This document shows positions 34,204-42,198 of a stretch of 64,000 nucleotides of DNA, piece after piece. Where the stretch lies: assembly GCF_026625985.1 (NCBI RefSeq), contig NZ_CP113116.1, forward strand, positions 1,612,001 through 1,676,000. The letters are read 5' to 3'. This DNA is from Mycobacterium sp. Aquia_213. Lineage in GTDB: Bacteria; Actinomycetota; Actinomycetes; Mycobacteriales; Mycobacteriaceae. A program made the translations under genes and the position numbers. Below the pieces are notes generated by a model that saw only the letters and a program-made list of their open reading frames with translations, had not been told where the DNA came from and ran no database searches. How positions within the stretch are numbered: position 1 is the stretch's first letter; every line of letters starts with the position of its first letter.

Positions 34204-35030
34204 ACGACAAAGCGATTGACTGCCTGATCAACGTGCACTTCGGCGAGGCCGATTCGCAGCCCACCTGGATGCTCAAGGTCCGCGACGACTACTTCAAGGG
34301 CCCCGAGTCGATGTTCGCGCCGGTCGACCTGTCCGAGCTGCTCGACGAGATGGATGAGCAGGGCGTGCAGAAGGCGGTCCTGATGGACAACCTCGCCAGC
34401 CCGTCGACCACCGCGCGCAAGTTCGTCGAGGCCAAACCGGACCGATTCGCGCTGGCCATGGGCGGAGTCAACCTGCTGCGTCCGGTCGGGCCATTGCGCG
34501 AACTGACCGCGATCGTGCGCGATCTGCCGGTCGCGTATGCCGTAGTGGGACCGAGCTTTTGGGGCGATGGCCAATATCCGCCCAGCGATGCCGTCTACTA
34601 CCCGCTGTACGCCAAGTGCGCGGAGCTGGGCCTGCCGCTGTGCGTGAACACCGGCATTCCGGGGCCGCCGATACCCGGAGAGGTACAGAACCCGATCCAC
34701 CTCGACCGGGTATGCGTGCGGTTTCCCGAACTCAAGCTGTGCATGATCCACGGCGCCGATCCGTGGTGGGATGTCGCGATCCGGCTGCTGCTCAAGTACG
34801 CGAACCTTCGACTGATGACCTCGGCCTGGTCGCCCAAGCGACTGCCGGAAAGCCTGCTGCACTACATGCGCACGCGCGGTCCGAACAAGGTCATCTACGC
34901 CTCGGACTGGCCGGTGTTGCGGATGCGACGAGTGCTGCCCGAAGCCCGCGCGTTGGACCTGCCCGCCGAGGTGCTGGACAACTACCTGTACAACAACGCA
35001 CAAGAGTTCTTCTTCGGCGACCGAGCCTGA
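34200..35030 (+). CDS. Amidohydrolase family protein (TIM-barrel metal hydrolase)
   Basis: A 276-residue, short member of the amidohydrolase-2 group. It has the barrel pattern (CLINVHFGE, LPLCVNTGIPG, LKLCMIHGADPWW, VIYASDWPVLRM). The first metal motif is IDCLINVHFG instead of DxHxH, so metal binding may be altered. It is much shorter than the 400-residue paralogue two genes upstream. It is coupled to the ligase gene by a four-base overlap and followed by two acyl-CoA dehydrogenase genes. Confidence 0.84.
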   Translation: MNDKAIDCLINVHFGEADSQPTWMLKVRDDYFKGPESMFAPVDLSELLDEMDEQGVQKAVLMDNLASPSTTARKFVEAKPDRFALAMGGVNLLRPVGPLRELTAIVRDLPVAYAVVGPSFWGDGQYPPSDAVYYPLYAKCAELGLPLCVNTGIPGPPIPGEVQNPIHLDRVCVRFPELKLCMIHGADPWWDVAIRLLLKYANLRLMTSAWSPKRLPESLLHYMRTRGPNKVIYASDWPVLRMRRVLPEARALDLPAEVLDNYLYNNAQEFFFGDRA

Positions 35031-35050
35031 GATACGACAGGAGCACAGAG

Positions 35051-36100
35051 ATGGACCGCTTCGAGCTGCGCAGGCTGGACTACAGCCTGTCCGATCACCA
35101 TGTGGATCTGCAGAATGCGTACAAGCAATTCTTCAAGACCCACTGCTCCATCGAAACGGTCCGCGCCGCAGAGCCTTCCGGGTTCGATAAGAACCTGTGG
35201 GAGCGCTTGTGCGCGATGGGTGCGACCACGATGGCGCTGCCCGAGTCCTGCGGCGGCGACGGGGCGACGCTCGTCGACCTCACCCTGGTGGCCGAGGAGA
35301 TCGGGCGCTCGCTCGCGCCGGTTCCGTGGGTCGATCATGTGTGCGCGGCGCGGCTGCTGGGCCGGCTCGGCGCCGACACCGCCGGCATCGCCGACGGTGA
35401 ACAGCTCGCGGGCATCGACGCGCGCATCGACAGCGCACCGGGCCTTCGTCTGATCCCGACCGGGTCGATCGCCGACCACATCATCGCCCGCGACGGCGAC
35501 GAGGTGGTCCGCCTGACATTCGGGACCCGGCCGGCCAAGGTCGACAACCTGGGCCGGCTGCCGATGGCCTGGGTCGATCCGGCCAACGCCGACACCCGCA
35601 CCGTCGTCGCGCAAGGTCCCGAAGCGCTGGCGAACTACGAACTCGCGCTGGATGAATGGCGACTGCTGACCGCGTCGGCTCTGGTGGGCCTGGTCGAGGA
35701 GACCATGACCATCGCGGCCGAATTCGCCAAGTCCCGTTACACATTGGGCGTCCCGATCTCAACGCTGCAGGCGATTTCGCATCCGCTGGCCAACATGGCC
35801 ATCACCGTCGCGGGCGGACGCAACCTGGCCCGGCGGGCGGCCTGGTTCCTGGACAACGAGCCCGGCGAACGGGCCGAGCTGGCGCCGTCGGCGTTCGTGT
35901 TCATGGCCGAAGAGGCTGCCAAGGCGGCCACCATGGCTGTCCACATCCAAGGCGGACTTGGTGTTTCGTCTGAAGCCGCGGCGACGGCGTACCTGGTGCG
36001 CGCCCGGGGATGGCCACTGGCGGCCGGCGATCCGGGTGCCACCGCCAAGCGGGTCGCCGAGATCGTGACCGCCCGTGAGAGCGCGCCCGCGCGCGTCTAG
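35051..36100 (+). CDS. Acyl-CoA dehydrogenase subunit (FadE family), probable heteromer partner
   Basis: A 349-residue acyl-CoA dehydrogenase-fold protein, shorter than the usual 380-400. It keeps the N-terminal helical domain (ESCGGDGATLVDLTLVAEEIGRSLAP) and AVHIQGGLGVSSEAAATAYLVRAR, but the middle beta domain is reduced and the C-terminal E-G-T-xE catalytic segment is missing (AAGDPGATAKRVAEIV). In steroid degradation such short FadE proteins form alpha2beta2 heterotetramers with an adjacent full-length FadE; the next gene, 15 bases downstream, fits that role. Confidence 0.87.
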   Translation: MDRFELRRLDYSLSDHHVDLQNAYKQFFKTHCSIETVRAAEPSGFDKNLWERLCAMGATTMALPESCGGDGATLVDLTLVAEEIGRSLAPVPWVDHVCAARLLGRLGADTAGIADGEQLAGIDARIDSAPGLRLIPTGSIADHIIARDGDEVVRLTFGTRPAKVDNLGRLPMAWVDPANADTRTVVAQGPEALANYELALDEWRLLTASALVGLVEETMTIAAEFAKSRYTLGVPISTLQAISHPLANMAITVAGGRNLARRAAWFLDNEPGERAELAPSAFVFMAEEAAKAATMAVHIQGGLGVSSEAAATAYLVRARGWPLAAGDPGATAKRVAEIVTARESAPARV

Positions 36101-36115
36101 GACAGGAGCGAAAGA

Positions 36116-37309
36116 ATGGACTTCTCCCGGGTAGAGCTATCCGACGAGGACGAGGCTTTCCGCGAGGAACTGCGCGGCTTCTTGAAAACCCATGTGACCG
36201 AGGAAGTCCTGCGGCGCGACCGCGAGACCGGTGACAACTTCGACGAGGGCGTGCATCTGGCGCTCGGGACCGCGGGTTATCTGGCGCGCGAATGGAAGGC
36301 GGAAGCCGACGGCGGATTCACTCGCCTGCGCCGGCGCATCTACGAGCTGGAGAAGCGCCGCGCCCACGTGCCGTGGGTGACGTGGGGGACCACGGCCATG
36401 GTGGCGCGATCGGTCGAGAAGTTCGGTTCGGCCGAGCTGCAGGACGAGGTGATGCCGCGAGTCTTCAACGGCGAGGTGCGGCTTTGCCTCGGCTACACCG
36501 AACCCGAGGGCGGTTCCGACATCGCCACCTGCAAAACCCGCGCGGTGCGCGACGGAGACGGCTGGGTGGTCAACGGTTCGAAGATGTTCACCACCGGCGC
36601 GCACAACTGTCAGTACGTTTTCCTGATCACCAACACCGCCCCGGATGCGCCAAAGCACAAGAGCCTGACCATGTTCCTGGTGCCGCTGGACTCGCCGGGC
36701 ATTGAGATCCAGGGCATCCGCACCGTGGACGGCGACCGGACCAACATCGTCTACTACAGCGATGTTCGCGTCGACGACAAATACCGGCTGGGCGATGTGA
36801 ACGCGGGCTGGACAGTGCTTCGCGAGCCGCTCAACACCGAGCACGGCGCGGTCGCGGCCGCACCCGACGGCTTGCAGGACACCTCGATCATGATGCACCA
36901 GGCCGGTTCGATGGCCCTGGCGGTCGACAACGCCGTGACGGCCGCGACGCGGCCGGATCCCAACGGGCGCAAGCTCGTCGACGATGCCGCGGTCGCGTAC
37001 CGGCTGGGCCGCAGCGTCGCCCGCTTGGAAGCGGCGTTATCGTCGCCGAACATCTACGGGCGGGTGGCCATTGCCCAGACGATGCGCGATATCTCTCCGG
37101 ACCTGATGGACATCCACGGTGCGGCGTCGACCCTGCCGTACGGGGCCGACGGTGCCGCCGATGACGGCAGCGCCGAATACGTCTACCGGTTCGCGCCGTT
37201 GGTCGGAATCTACGGCGGCACCCTCGAGGTGTTCCGCAACATGATCGGCCAATACTCGCTCGGGCTGGGCAAGCCCAACTACTCACCGCCGGTCAAGAAG
37301 GTCTCCTGA
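36116..37309 (+). CDS. Acyl-CoA dehydrogenase subunit (FadE family)
   Basis: A 397-residue flavoprotein with GYTEPEGGSDIATCKTRAVRDGDGWVVNGSKMFTTGAHNCQYVFLITNT, DVRVDDKYRLGDVNAGW, and the C-terminal GIYGGTLEVFRNMIGQYSLGL. The last segment is the form found in FadE26/FadE34-type enzymes of steroid side-chain oxidation. It is the last gene of the operon and probably associates with the short FadE encoded just upstream. Confidence 0.89.
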   Translation: MDFSRVELSDEDEAFREELRGFLKTHVTEEVLRRDRETGDNFDEGVHLALGTAGYLAREWKAEADGGFTRLRRRIYELEKRRAHVPWVTWGTTAMVARSVEKFGSAELQDEVMPRVFNGEVRLCLGYTEPEGGSDIATCKTRAVRDGDGWVVNGSKMFTTGAHNCQYVFLITNTAPDAPKHKSLTMFLVPLDSPGIEIQGIRTVDGDRTNIVYYSDVRVDDKYRLGDVNAGWTVLREPLNTEHGAVAAAPDGLQDTSIMMHQAGSMALAVDNAVTAATRPDPNGRKLVDDAAVAYRLGRSVARLEAALSSPNIYGRVAIAQTMRDISPDLMDIHGAASTLPYGADGAADDGSAEYVYRFAPLVGIYGGTLEVFRNMIGQYSLGLGKPNYSPPVKKVS

Positions 37310-37318
37310 CATTTGGCA

Positions 37319-37411
37319 CCGAGTGTGCACTGACGGCGGTGTGTCGCCGCCGCGGGCACGCGCTTGACTGCCTCCGCCACTTCGCACCGCGGCGTCACGT
37401 CGCACTGCGGG
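37319..37411. repeat. Inverted-repeat element (REP/MITE-like), degenerate copy 2
   Basis: CCGAGTGTGCACTGACGGCG at the left end is nearly identical to the left end of the element at 42.1 kb, and the right end CACGTCGCACTGCGGG resembles its right end with mismatches. The interior is longer. It separates the fadE operon from the CsoR-type repressor gene and abuts the operator. Confidence 0.5.
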
Positions 37412-37412
37412 A

Positions 37413-37428
37413 ATACCCCCCGGGGGAT
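37413..37428. promoter_or_regulatory. CsoR/CstR-type operator 1, upstream of the repressor gene
   Basis: ATACCCCCCGGGGGAT is a G/C-tract palindrome of the CsoR-family operator type. TATATT at 37436-37441 can serve as -10, so a repressor bound here would block the promoter. Site lies 40-55 bases before the repressor ATG: autoregulation. Confidence 0.75.
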
Positions 37429-37467
37429 GATGGCTTATATTGGTGTGTAACAAGTGAGGGGACCGTG

Positions 37468-37737
37468 ATGGTTGGTGACGAAGACAGTATTGCTGCGGTA
37501 CTGAATCGATTGCGCCGTGCGCAGGGACAGCTGGCGGGCGTGATCTCGATGATCGAGCAGGGCCGCGATTGTAAGGACGTGGTCACGCAGCTCGCCGCGG
37601 TCTCGCGCGCGCTAGATCGCGCCGGATTCAAAATCGTCGCCACGGGTATGCGCGAATGCACAACCGGAAAAGCCGCAAAGGGCAAGAAGCCGTTGACCGA
37701 GGACGAGCTGGAGAAGCTCTTCCTCGCGCTTGCCTGA
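37468..37737 (+). CDS. CsoR-family repressor, CstR-like (Cys-Cys, no His)
   Basis: An 89-residue all-helical DUF156 repressor: VLNRLRRAQGQLAGVISMIEQGRDCKDVVTQLAAVSRALDRAGFKIVATGMREC. Copper-sensing CsoR uses C36, H61 and C65; here the cysteines are C35 and C64 but residue 60 is Gly. The two-Cys, no-His pattern is that of CstR, the persulfide sensor, and argues against classical Cu(I) sensing. Three matching operators lie at 37.41, 37.87 and 41.73 kb, so the regulon probably includes itself, mmpS-mmpL and the AhpD-like gene. The ATG follows GAGGGG. Confidence 0.88.
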   Translation: MVGDEDSIAAVLNRLRRAQGQLAGVISMIEQGRDCKDVVTQLAAVSRALDRAGFKIVATGMRECTTGKAAKGKKPLTEDELEKLFLALA

Positions 37738-37760
37738 CAAATCGATCGATTCTTTTTAGC

Positions 37761-37794
37761 GCAGCCGTGTGACGTCCAGGCGTCACACGGCTGC
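37761..37794 (+). terminator. Hairpin terminator after the CsoR-type gene
   Basis: A perfect 14-bp stem (GCAGCCGTGTGACG and its complement) with loop TCCAGG. It starts 23 bases after the stop codon and separates the repressor gene from mmpS. A TTCTTTTT tract precedes rather than follows the stem. Confidence 0.75.
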
Positions 37795-37865
37795 TTGTAG
37801 CGCCTCGGGGTGCGCAAAGTCCATCCATTGATGTGCCGACGGCGCCCCGTTCGCTTGATCTATAC

Positions 37866-37883
37866 TATACCCCGTAGGGTATA
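37866..37883. promoter_or_regulatory. CsoR/CstR-type operator 2, upstream of mmpS
   Basis: TATACCCCGTAGGGTATA is symmetric at 16 of 18 positions, the best of the three G/C-tract sites. It lies 71-88 bases upstream of the mmpS start and overlaps TATA-rich sequence likely to be the -10 region. Confidence 0.75.
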
Positions 37884-37953
37884 AAGAAGTCGTGAGCCGA
37901 TCGAGCGCCACGACAAGCAAGGAGGTTGACGTGCAACCGGCCTGGAGGTTCCG

Positions 37954-38385
37954 ATGGTGACCTTTCTCAAGCGAGCCTGGGTGCCGATCGTGGTCGTGGT
38001 GGCAGTTGCCCTCGGCGGTGTTGCCGTCGCCCGGCTGCGCGGCGTCTTTGGCTCCGACGCGATCTTCACGGCGGCCGGCAGCAGTGCCGCGCCGCTCGAG
38101 CCGTCGCACGTCAAGCGGGTGACATACGAGGTTTATGGGCCGACCGACACAACAGGAAGCGTGAGCTATCTGGACAAGAAGGCCCAGCCCGAACAGGCCG
38201 ACTTCAGCAGCCTGCCGTGGACCTTCACAATCACAACCACGGTGCCGGCCGTAATCGCCAGCGTGGTGGCGCAGGGCAATAGTGACAACATCGGGTGCCG
38301 CATCACCGTCAACGGTGAGGTCAAGGACGACAGGTCCGTGGCCGGGCGCAACGCACAAGCCTCCTGTTTGGTGAAAGCGGCATGA
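37954..38385 (+). CDS. MmpS-family membrane accessory protein
   Basis: A 143-residue MmpS: a short cytoplasmic start, one membrane anchor (about residues 8-27, AWVPIVVVVAVALGGVAVARL), then a periplasmic beta domain with VTYEVYGP, LPWTFTITTTVPAVIASVVAQG and the cysteine pair NIGCRITVNG / ASCLVKAA. MmpS proteins work with the adjacent MmpL transporter. The ATG follows GGAGG at proper distance. The stop overlaps the mmpL ATG. Operator 2 of the CsoR type lies upstream, so expression probably responds to the same signal as the repressor. Confidence 0.9.
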   Translation: MVTFLKRAWVPIVVVVAVALGGVAVARLRGVFGSDAIFTAAGSSAAPLEPSHVKRVTYEVYGPTDTTGSVSYLDKKAQPEQADFSSLPWTFTITTTVPAVIASVVAQGNSDNIGCRITVNGEVKDDRSVAGRNAQASCLVKAA

Positions 38386-41372
38386 ACACCGATAACGAGG
38401 CCCGTCCGAGGTACATGCGGTTCATCCGCAGGTTCGCCTGGCCCATCATCATCGGATGGCTACTTCTGACAGTGGCGCTGAATGTGCTTGTGCCACCGAT
38501 CGAGTCAGTCGCGCGAAACCACGCGGTGACGATGTCGCCCCAGGACGCGCCGGCGATGATCGCCGCGAAACGCATCGGCTCAACCTTTCACGAATCGGAC
38601 TCCGACAGCACCGCGATGATCGTCCTGGAGAGCGACAAACCTCTCGGCGACGAGGCGCACCGCTACTACGACGGCTTGGTGAAAAAGCTGCAGGCCGACG
38701 GCAAGCACGTGCAGCATGTGCAGAACGTGTGGGGAGATCCACTCACCGCCGCCGGCGTGCAGAGCCGAGATGGCAAAGCCGCTTACGTTCAACTCAGTCT
38801 GGCCGGCAACCAGGGCAGCACCCTGGGCAACGAGTCCGTCGACGTGGTGCGGAAGATCGTCGATAGGTCAGCGGCTCCCACCGGGCTCAAGGTTTACCTC
38901 ACCGGTCCGGCACCGCTGACGACGGACATGAACGAAGCCGCCGACAAAAGCATGTTCAAGATGATGGGCGTCACGGGTCTGGTCATCATGATCATGCTTT
39001 TCATCGCCTATCGCTCGATCAGCACGGTGCTTCTGGTTCTCGTTATGGTCGGCTTCGAGATGGGTACGGCCAGAGGGCTTGTCGCGCTGCTGGGGAACAA
39101 CGAATTGTTGGGATTTTCGACGTTCGTCGTCGCGATGCTGTCGTCGTTGGCGATCGCGGCGGGGACCGATTACGCGATCTTTCTCATCGGGCGGTACCAG
39201 GAGGCGCGCCAGGCCGGCCAGGATCGAGAAACAGCCTGGTACACGATGTTCCGCGGGACCTCTCACATCATCCTCGGCTCCGGATTGACGATCGCGGGAG
39301 CTACTTTCTGCCTCCACTTGGCGCGGCTGTCGTATTTCAAGGCGCTGGGCATTCCGTCCGCATTGGGATTGCTCGTCGTCGTCGCGGGAGCGATGACCGC
39401 CGCGCCTGCCGTTGTCGCCGTGGCTACCCGGTTCGGTTTGCTCGACCCCAAAAGGATGATCAAGACACGTCGGTGGCGACGGATAGGGACCGCGACCGTG
39501 CGCTGGCCCGGTGCGGTGTTCGCGGCCTCGCTGGTCATCGCGATCGTCGGCATCCTGATAATGCCGAGCATGAAGGTGAGCTACAACGACCGCTTCTACA
39601 TACCCGCCGGCCTGCCATCGAATGTCGGATATGCCGCCGCGGAGCGCCATTTCAGTGCTGCCACCATGAACCCCGATATCCTCATGATCGAGAGTGATCA
39701 CGACATGCGGAATAGCGGCGACATGATCATCCTGGACAGGCTTGCCAAGGACGTCTTTCGTTCGCCCGGAATCGCGATGGTGCAAAGCATTACCCGCCCG
39801 TTGGGTGGCCCGATCGAGCACACGTCGATACCGTTCCAGATCAGTGCCCAGTCGATTCCGATCCAGCAGAACATTCAGTTCATGAGGGACCGCACGGCCG
39901 ACATGCTCAAGATGAGCGACGACCTCGGCGCGATGATCGGTTCGATGGAGCGGATGCAGGGTTTGCTCGGGCAGATGAGCGGTGCAACTCACCACATGGT
40001 CGGCGATATGCACGACATGCAATCCACGCTCGACGAGATGCGGGATCATCTGGCGGATTTCGACGATTTCGCGAGGCCGTTCCGCGGCTATTTATACTGG
40101 GAACCACATTGTTTCAACATCCCAGTGTGCTGGGCTTCGAGGTCGGTGTTCGAGGCGATCGATGGTGTGGACAAATTCAGCGAGAACATGAGCACGCTGA
40201 TCAAGGACATGAACAATATCGATGCGGTCATGCCCCAGATGCTTGCCGAGTTCCCACCGATCATCGCCGTCGCCAAATCCATGCAGGGGACTCTGCTCAC
40301 GATGCACAGCAGCTTCTCGGGCCTGGTCACTCAAATGGCTCAGATGACCGATACGGCGAGCGCGATGGGGCAGGCTTTCGACGCCGCGCGCAGCGGCGAC
40401 TACTTCTACCTGCCACCGGAGGCATTCCAGAATGCCGACTTCCAGCGCGGTCTGCAGCTTTTCCTGTCACCGGACGGCAAGGCCGCACGCTTCATCATCA
40501 CCCATGACACGGATCCGGCGACGCAGGCAGGCATTTCCGCGGTCAAGCCCGAACTGGCCGCCGCGCATCAGGCGGTGAAGGGTACAACACTGACCGACGC
40601 CAAGTTCTACCTCGCCGGGACGGCGGCCATCTACCGCGACATCCAGTCGGGTTCCCAATACGATCTATTAATCGTCGGGATTGCCGCTCTGACACTGATT
40701 TTCGCGGTCATGGTGATTATCACTCGAGCCCTGGTGGCGTCCCTGGTGATCGTCGGCACGGTGCTGCTGTCGTTGGGCGCAGCCTTCGGTCTCTCGGTGT
40801 TGGTATGGCAGCACCTCTTCGGCTTGGACTTGAACTGGATCGCACCCGTGTTCGGGTTGATCATCCTGCTCGCAGTCGGCTCGGACTACAACCTGCTGCT
40901 GGTGTCGCGTTTCCAGGAGGAGATCGGGGCCGGCCTCAAAACCGGCATCGTCCGGTCGATGGGCGAGACCGGTGGGGTGGTCACCTCGGCGGGCCTGGTC
41001 TTCGCCTTCACCATGATGTCGATGGCCGCCAGCGATCTACGCTCTATCAGCCAGGCGGGCACGACAATTGGCCTGGGCCTGCTATTCGACACCCTGGTCG
41101 TGCGCTCACTCATGACACCGTCGATCGCGGCACTCCTGGGACGCTGGTTCTGGTGGCCGCAAACAGTGCGCCCGCGTCCGGCCAGCTATATGCTGCTGCC
41201 TTTCGGACCGCGTCGCCTGGTTCGCTCCCTCCTTCTGGGTGAGGCCGCCGACGCGGCCAAGTGCCAGGGACATTCCACGGTGGCGAAGACGCCGACGCCG
41301 GCGATGATAGGGGCCGATGGTCCCTACCGGGGAGGCGTAGACGTGCGCCATGATTCGAATCATGACGGATGA
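38382..41372 (+). CDS. MmpL-family RND transporter
   Basis: A 996-residue RND-type inner-membrane transporter of the MmpL4/MmpL5 class. TM1 lies near residues 17-37, followed by a large periplasmic domain. The first helix bundle carries AAGTDYAIFLIGRYQEAR (about residue 263). The second periplasmic part is Met-rich and coiled (MSDDLGAMIGSMERMQGLLGQM...). The second bundle carries AVGSDYNLLLVSRFQEE (about 834), the Asp-Tyr pairs used for proton coupling. With MmpS it probably exports a siderophore-like molecule, lipid or toxic compound. Regulation by a CsoR/CstR-type operator is unusual for this class. Confidence 0.92.
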   Translation: MNTDNEARPRYMRFIRRFAWPIIIGWLLLTVALNVLVPPIESVARNHAVTMSPQDAPAMIAAKRIGSTFHESDSDSTAMIVLESDKPLGDEAHRYYDGLVKKLQADGKHVQHVQNVWGDPLTAAGVQSRDGKAAYVQLSLAGNQGSTLGNESVDVVRKIVDRSAAPTGLKVYLTGPAPLTTDMNEAADKSMFKMMGVTGLVIMIMLFIAYRSISTVLLVLVMVGFEMGTARGLVALLGNNELLGFSTFVVAMLSSLAIAAGTDYAIFLIGRYQEARQAGQDRETAWYTMFRGTSHIILGSGLTIAGATFCLHLARLSYFKALGIPSALGLLVVVAGAMTAAPAVVAVATRFGLLDPKRMIKTRRWRRIGTATVRWPGAVFAASLVIAIVGILIMPSMKVSYNDRFYIPAGLPSNVGYAAAERHFSAATMNPDILMIESDHDMRNSGDMIILDRLAKDVFRSPGIAMVQSITRPLGGPIEHTSIPFQISAQSIPIQQNIQFMRDRTADMLKMSDDLGAMIGSMERMQGLLGQMSGATHHMVGDMHDMQSTLDEMRDHLADFDDFARPFRGYLYWEPHCFNIPVCWASRSVFEAIDGVDKFSENMSTLIKDMNNIDAVMPQMLAEFPPIIAVAKSMQGTLLTMHSSFSGLVTQMAQMTDTASAMGQAFDAARSGDYFYLPPEAFQNADFQRGLQLFLSPDGKAARFIITHDTDPATQAGISAVKPELAAAHQAVKGTTLTDAKFYLAGTAAIYRDIQSGSQYDLLIVGIAALTLIFAVMVIITRALVASLVIVGTVLLSLGAAFGLSVLVWQHLFGLDLNWIAPVFGLIILLAVGSDYNLLLVSRFQEEIGAGLKTGIVRSMGETGGVVTSAGLVFAFTMMSMAASDLRSISQAGTTIGLGLLFDTLVVRSLMTPSIAALLGRWFWWPQTVRPRPASYMLLPFGPRRLVRSLLLGEAADAAKCQGHSTVAKTPTPAMIGADGPYRGGVDVRHDSNHDG

Positions 41373-41718
41373 ATCTGAATTACCGGATCCGCGTGCCACC
41401 GCGGCCGGACAGTCTCACCCCGACGAACCGCGCGGCCGGCCGAGTCGGCTTGGTCAAGCCGTTTCCTGGGTAGTCATTGCTGCTGGTGTGGTTTTCGTCG
41501 TTGCCGTGATCTTCTTCTCGGGGGCCATGTTCGGTTGGTCCTCGGGCCGCGATCATGGCTGGGACCGTGATGGATGGCCCGATGGACGTATGCATCCCGG
41601 GACGACCGGGTGCCCGATGATGGGCCCAGGCGGAATGATGAGCCCCGGTGGAATGATGGGGCCAGGCGGCCCGGGCCCATCTCTGGCGTCGTCAGCACCC
41701 ATCGCGCCACGCCCGTAG
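41350..41718 (+). CDS. Met/Gly/Pro-rich single-span membrane protein
   Basis: A 122-residue protein whose start lies inside the end of mmpL (23-base overlap). A hydrophilic N-terminus is followed by one membrane helix (about residues 37-61, AVSWVVIAAGVVFVVAVIFFSGAMF), a His/Asp/Trp segment (GRDHGWDRDGWPDGRMH) and a tail with GCPMMGPGGMMSPGGMMGP. The MM, C and H residues are the type that bind Cu(I). I know no family name for it. The ATG at 41350 has GGAGG 14 bases upstream; an ATG at 41362 is possible. Confidence 0.7.
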   Translation: MIRIMTDESELPDPRATAAGQSHPDEPRGRPSRLGQAVSWVVIAAGVVFVVAVIFFSGAMFGWSSGRDHGWDRDGWPDGRMHPGTTGCPMMGPGGMMSPGGMMGPGGPGPSLASSAPIAPRP

Positions 41719-41732
41719 CGCGACTCGCGGGA

Positions 41733-41748
41733 ATACCCCCATGGGTAT
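41733..41748. promoter_or_regulatory. CsoR/CstR-type operator 3, upstream of the AhpD-like gene
   Basis: ATACCCCCATGGGTAT, symmetric except for the two central base pairs, with the same left flank CGGGA as operator 1. It ends 16 bases before the start codon of the AhpD-like gene, so this gene has its own repressed promoter. Confidence 0.75.
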
Positions 41749-41764
41749 ATGAGTTGCAATAATC

Positions 41765-42130
41765 ATGAGCGATCACAACCACTATCACGATGTGCTGAAT
41801 GACTTGAACCCGCAACATCGCGCGCTGCGGGACATGATCCCGGATGTGTACCGGGGCTTTGGTGAGATGAGCAAGGCGGCGTTGACCTCTGGAGCGCTGG
41901 ACAAAAAGACCAAGGAGCTCATCGCGTTGGCAATCGGCGTGGTGGCCGAGTGCGACGGCTGCATTGCCTCCCATGCCCAGGGCGCCGTTCGCGCCGGAGC
42001 CTCCAAAGAGGAAGCTGCGGAAGCCATTGGTGTCAGCATTCTTATGCATGGCGGCCCCGCCACGATTTACGGCGCTCGTGCGTACGACGCGTTCTGCGAG
42101 TTCGCGGATCCGTCGCCGAGTGTGCATTGA
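41765..42130 (+). CDS. AhpD-like carboxymuconolactone decarboxylase-family protein
   Basis: A 121-residue helical protein with the redox motif C63-D-G-C66 and H70 (AECDGCIASHAQGAVRAG) of AhpD-type alkylhydroperoxidases. Such proteins reduce peroxides or act as thiol-disulfide oxidoreductases. The His-rich N-terminus (MSDHNHYHD) may bind metal. It has its own CsoR/CstR-type operator. A thiol redox protein fits a persulfide- or oxidant-sensing repressor. Its last residues PSPSVH and the stop codon are encoded by the left end of a repeat element. Confidence 0.86.
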   Translation: MSDHNHYHDVLNDLNPQHRALRDMIPDVYRGFGEMSKAALTSGALDKKTKELIALAIGVVAECDGCIASHAQGAVRAGASKEEAAEAIGVSILMHGGPATIYGARAYDAFCEFADPSPSVH

Positions 42131-42176
42131 CGGCGGTGTTTCTCGGTGTGTCGCCGCCACCACGTCACACTCGGCG
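42114..42176. repeat. Inverted-repeat element (REP/MITE-like), copy 3
   Basis: A 63-bp element with perfect 11-bp inverted ends, CGCCGAGTGTG and CACACTCGGCG, and inner complementary GGCGGTG/CGCCGCC stretches, able to fold into a long hairpin. The left end overlaps the last five codons and the stop of the AhpD-like gene. As a hairpin between convergent genes it may also end transcription. Confidence 0.65.
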
Positions 42177-42198
42177 AACGGTGCGACAGGGCGGTAGC

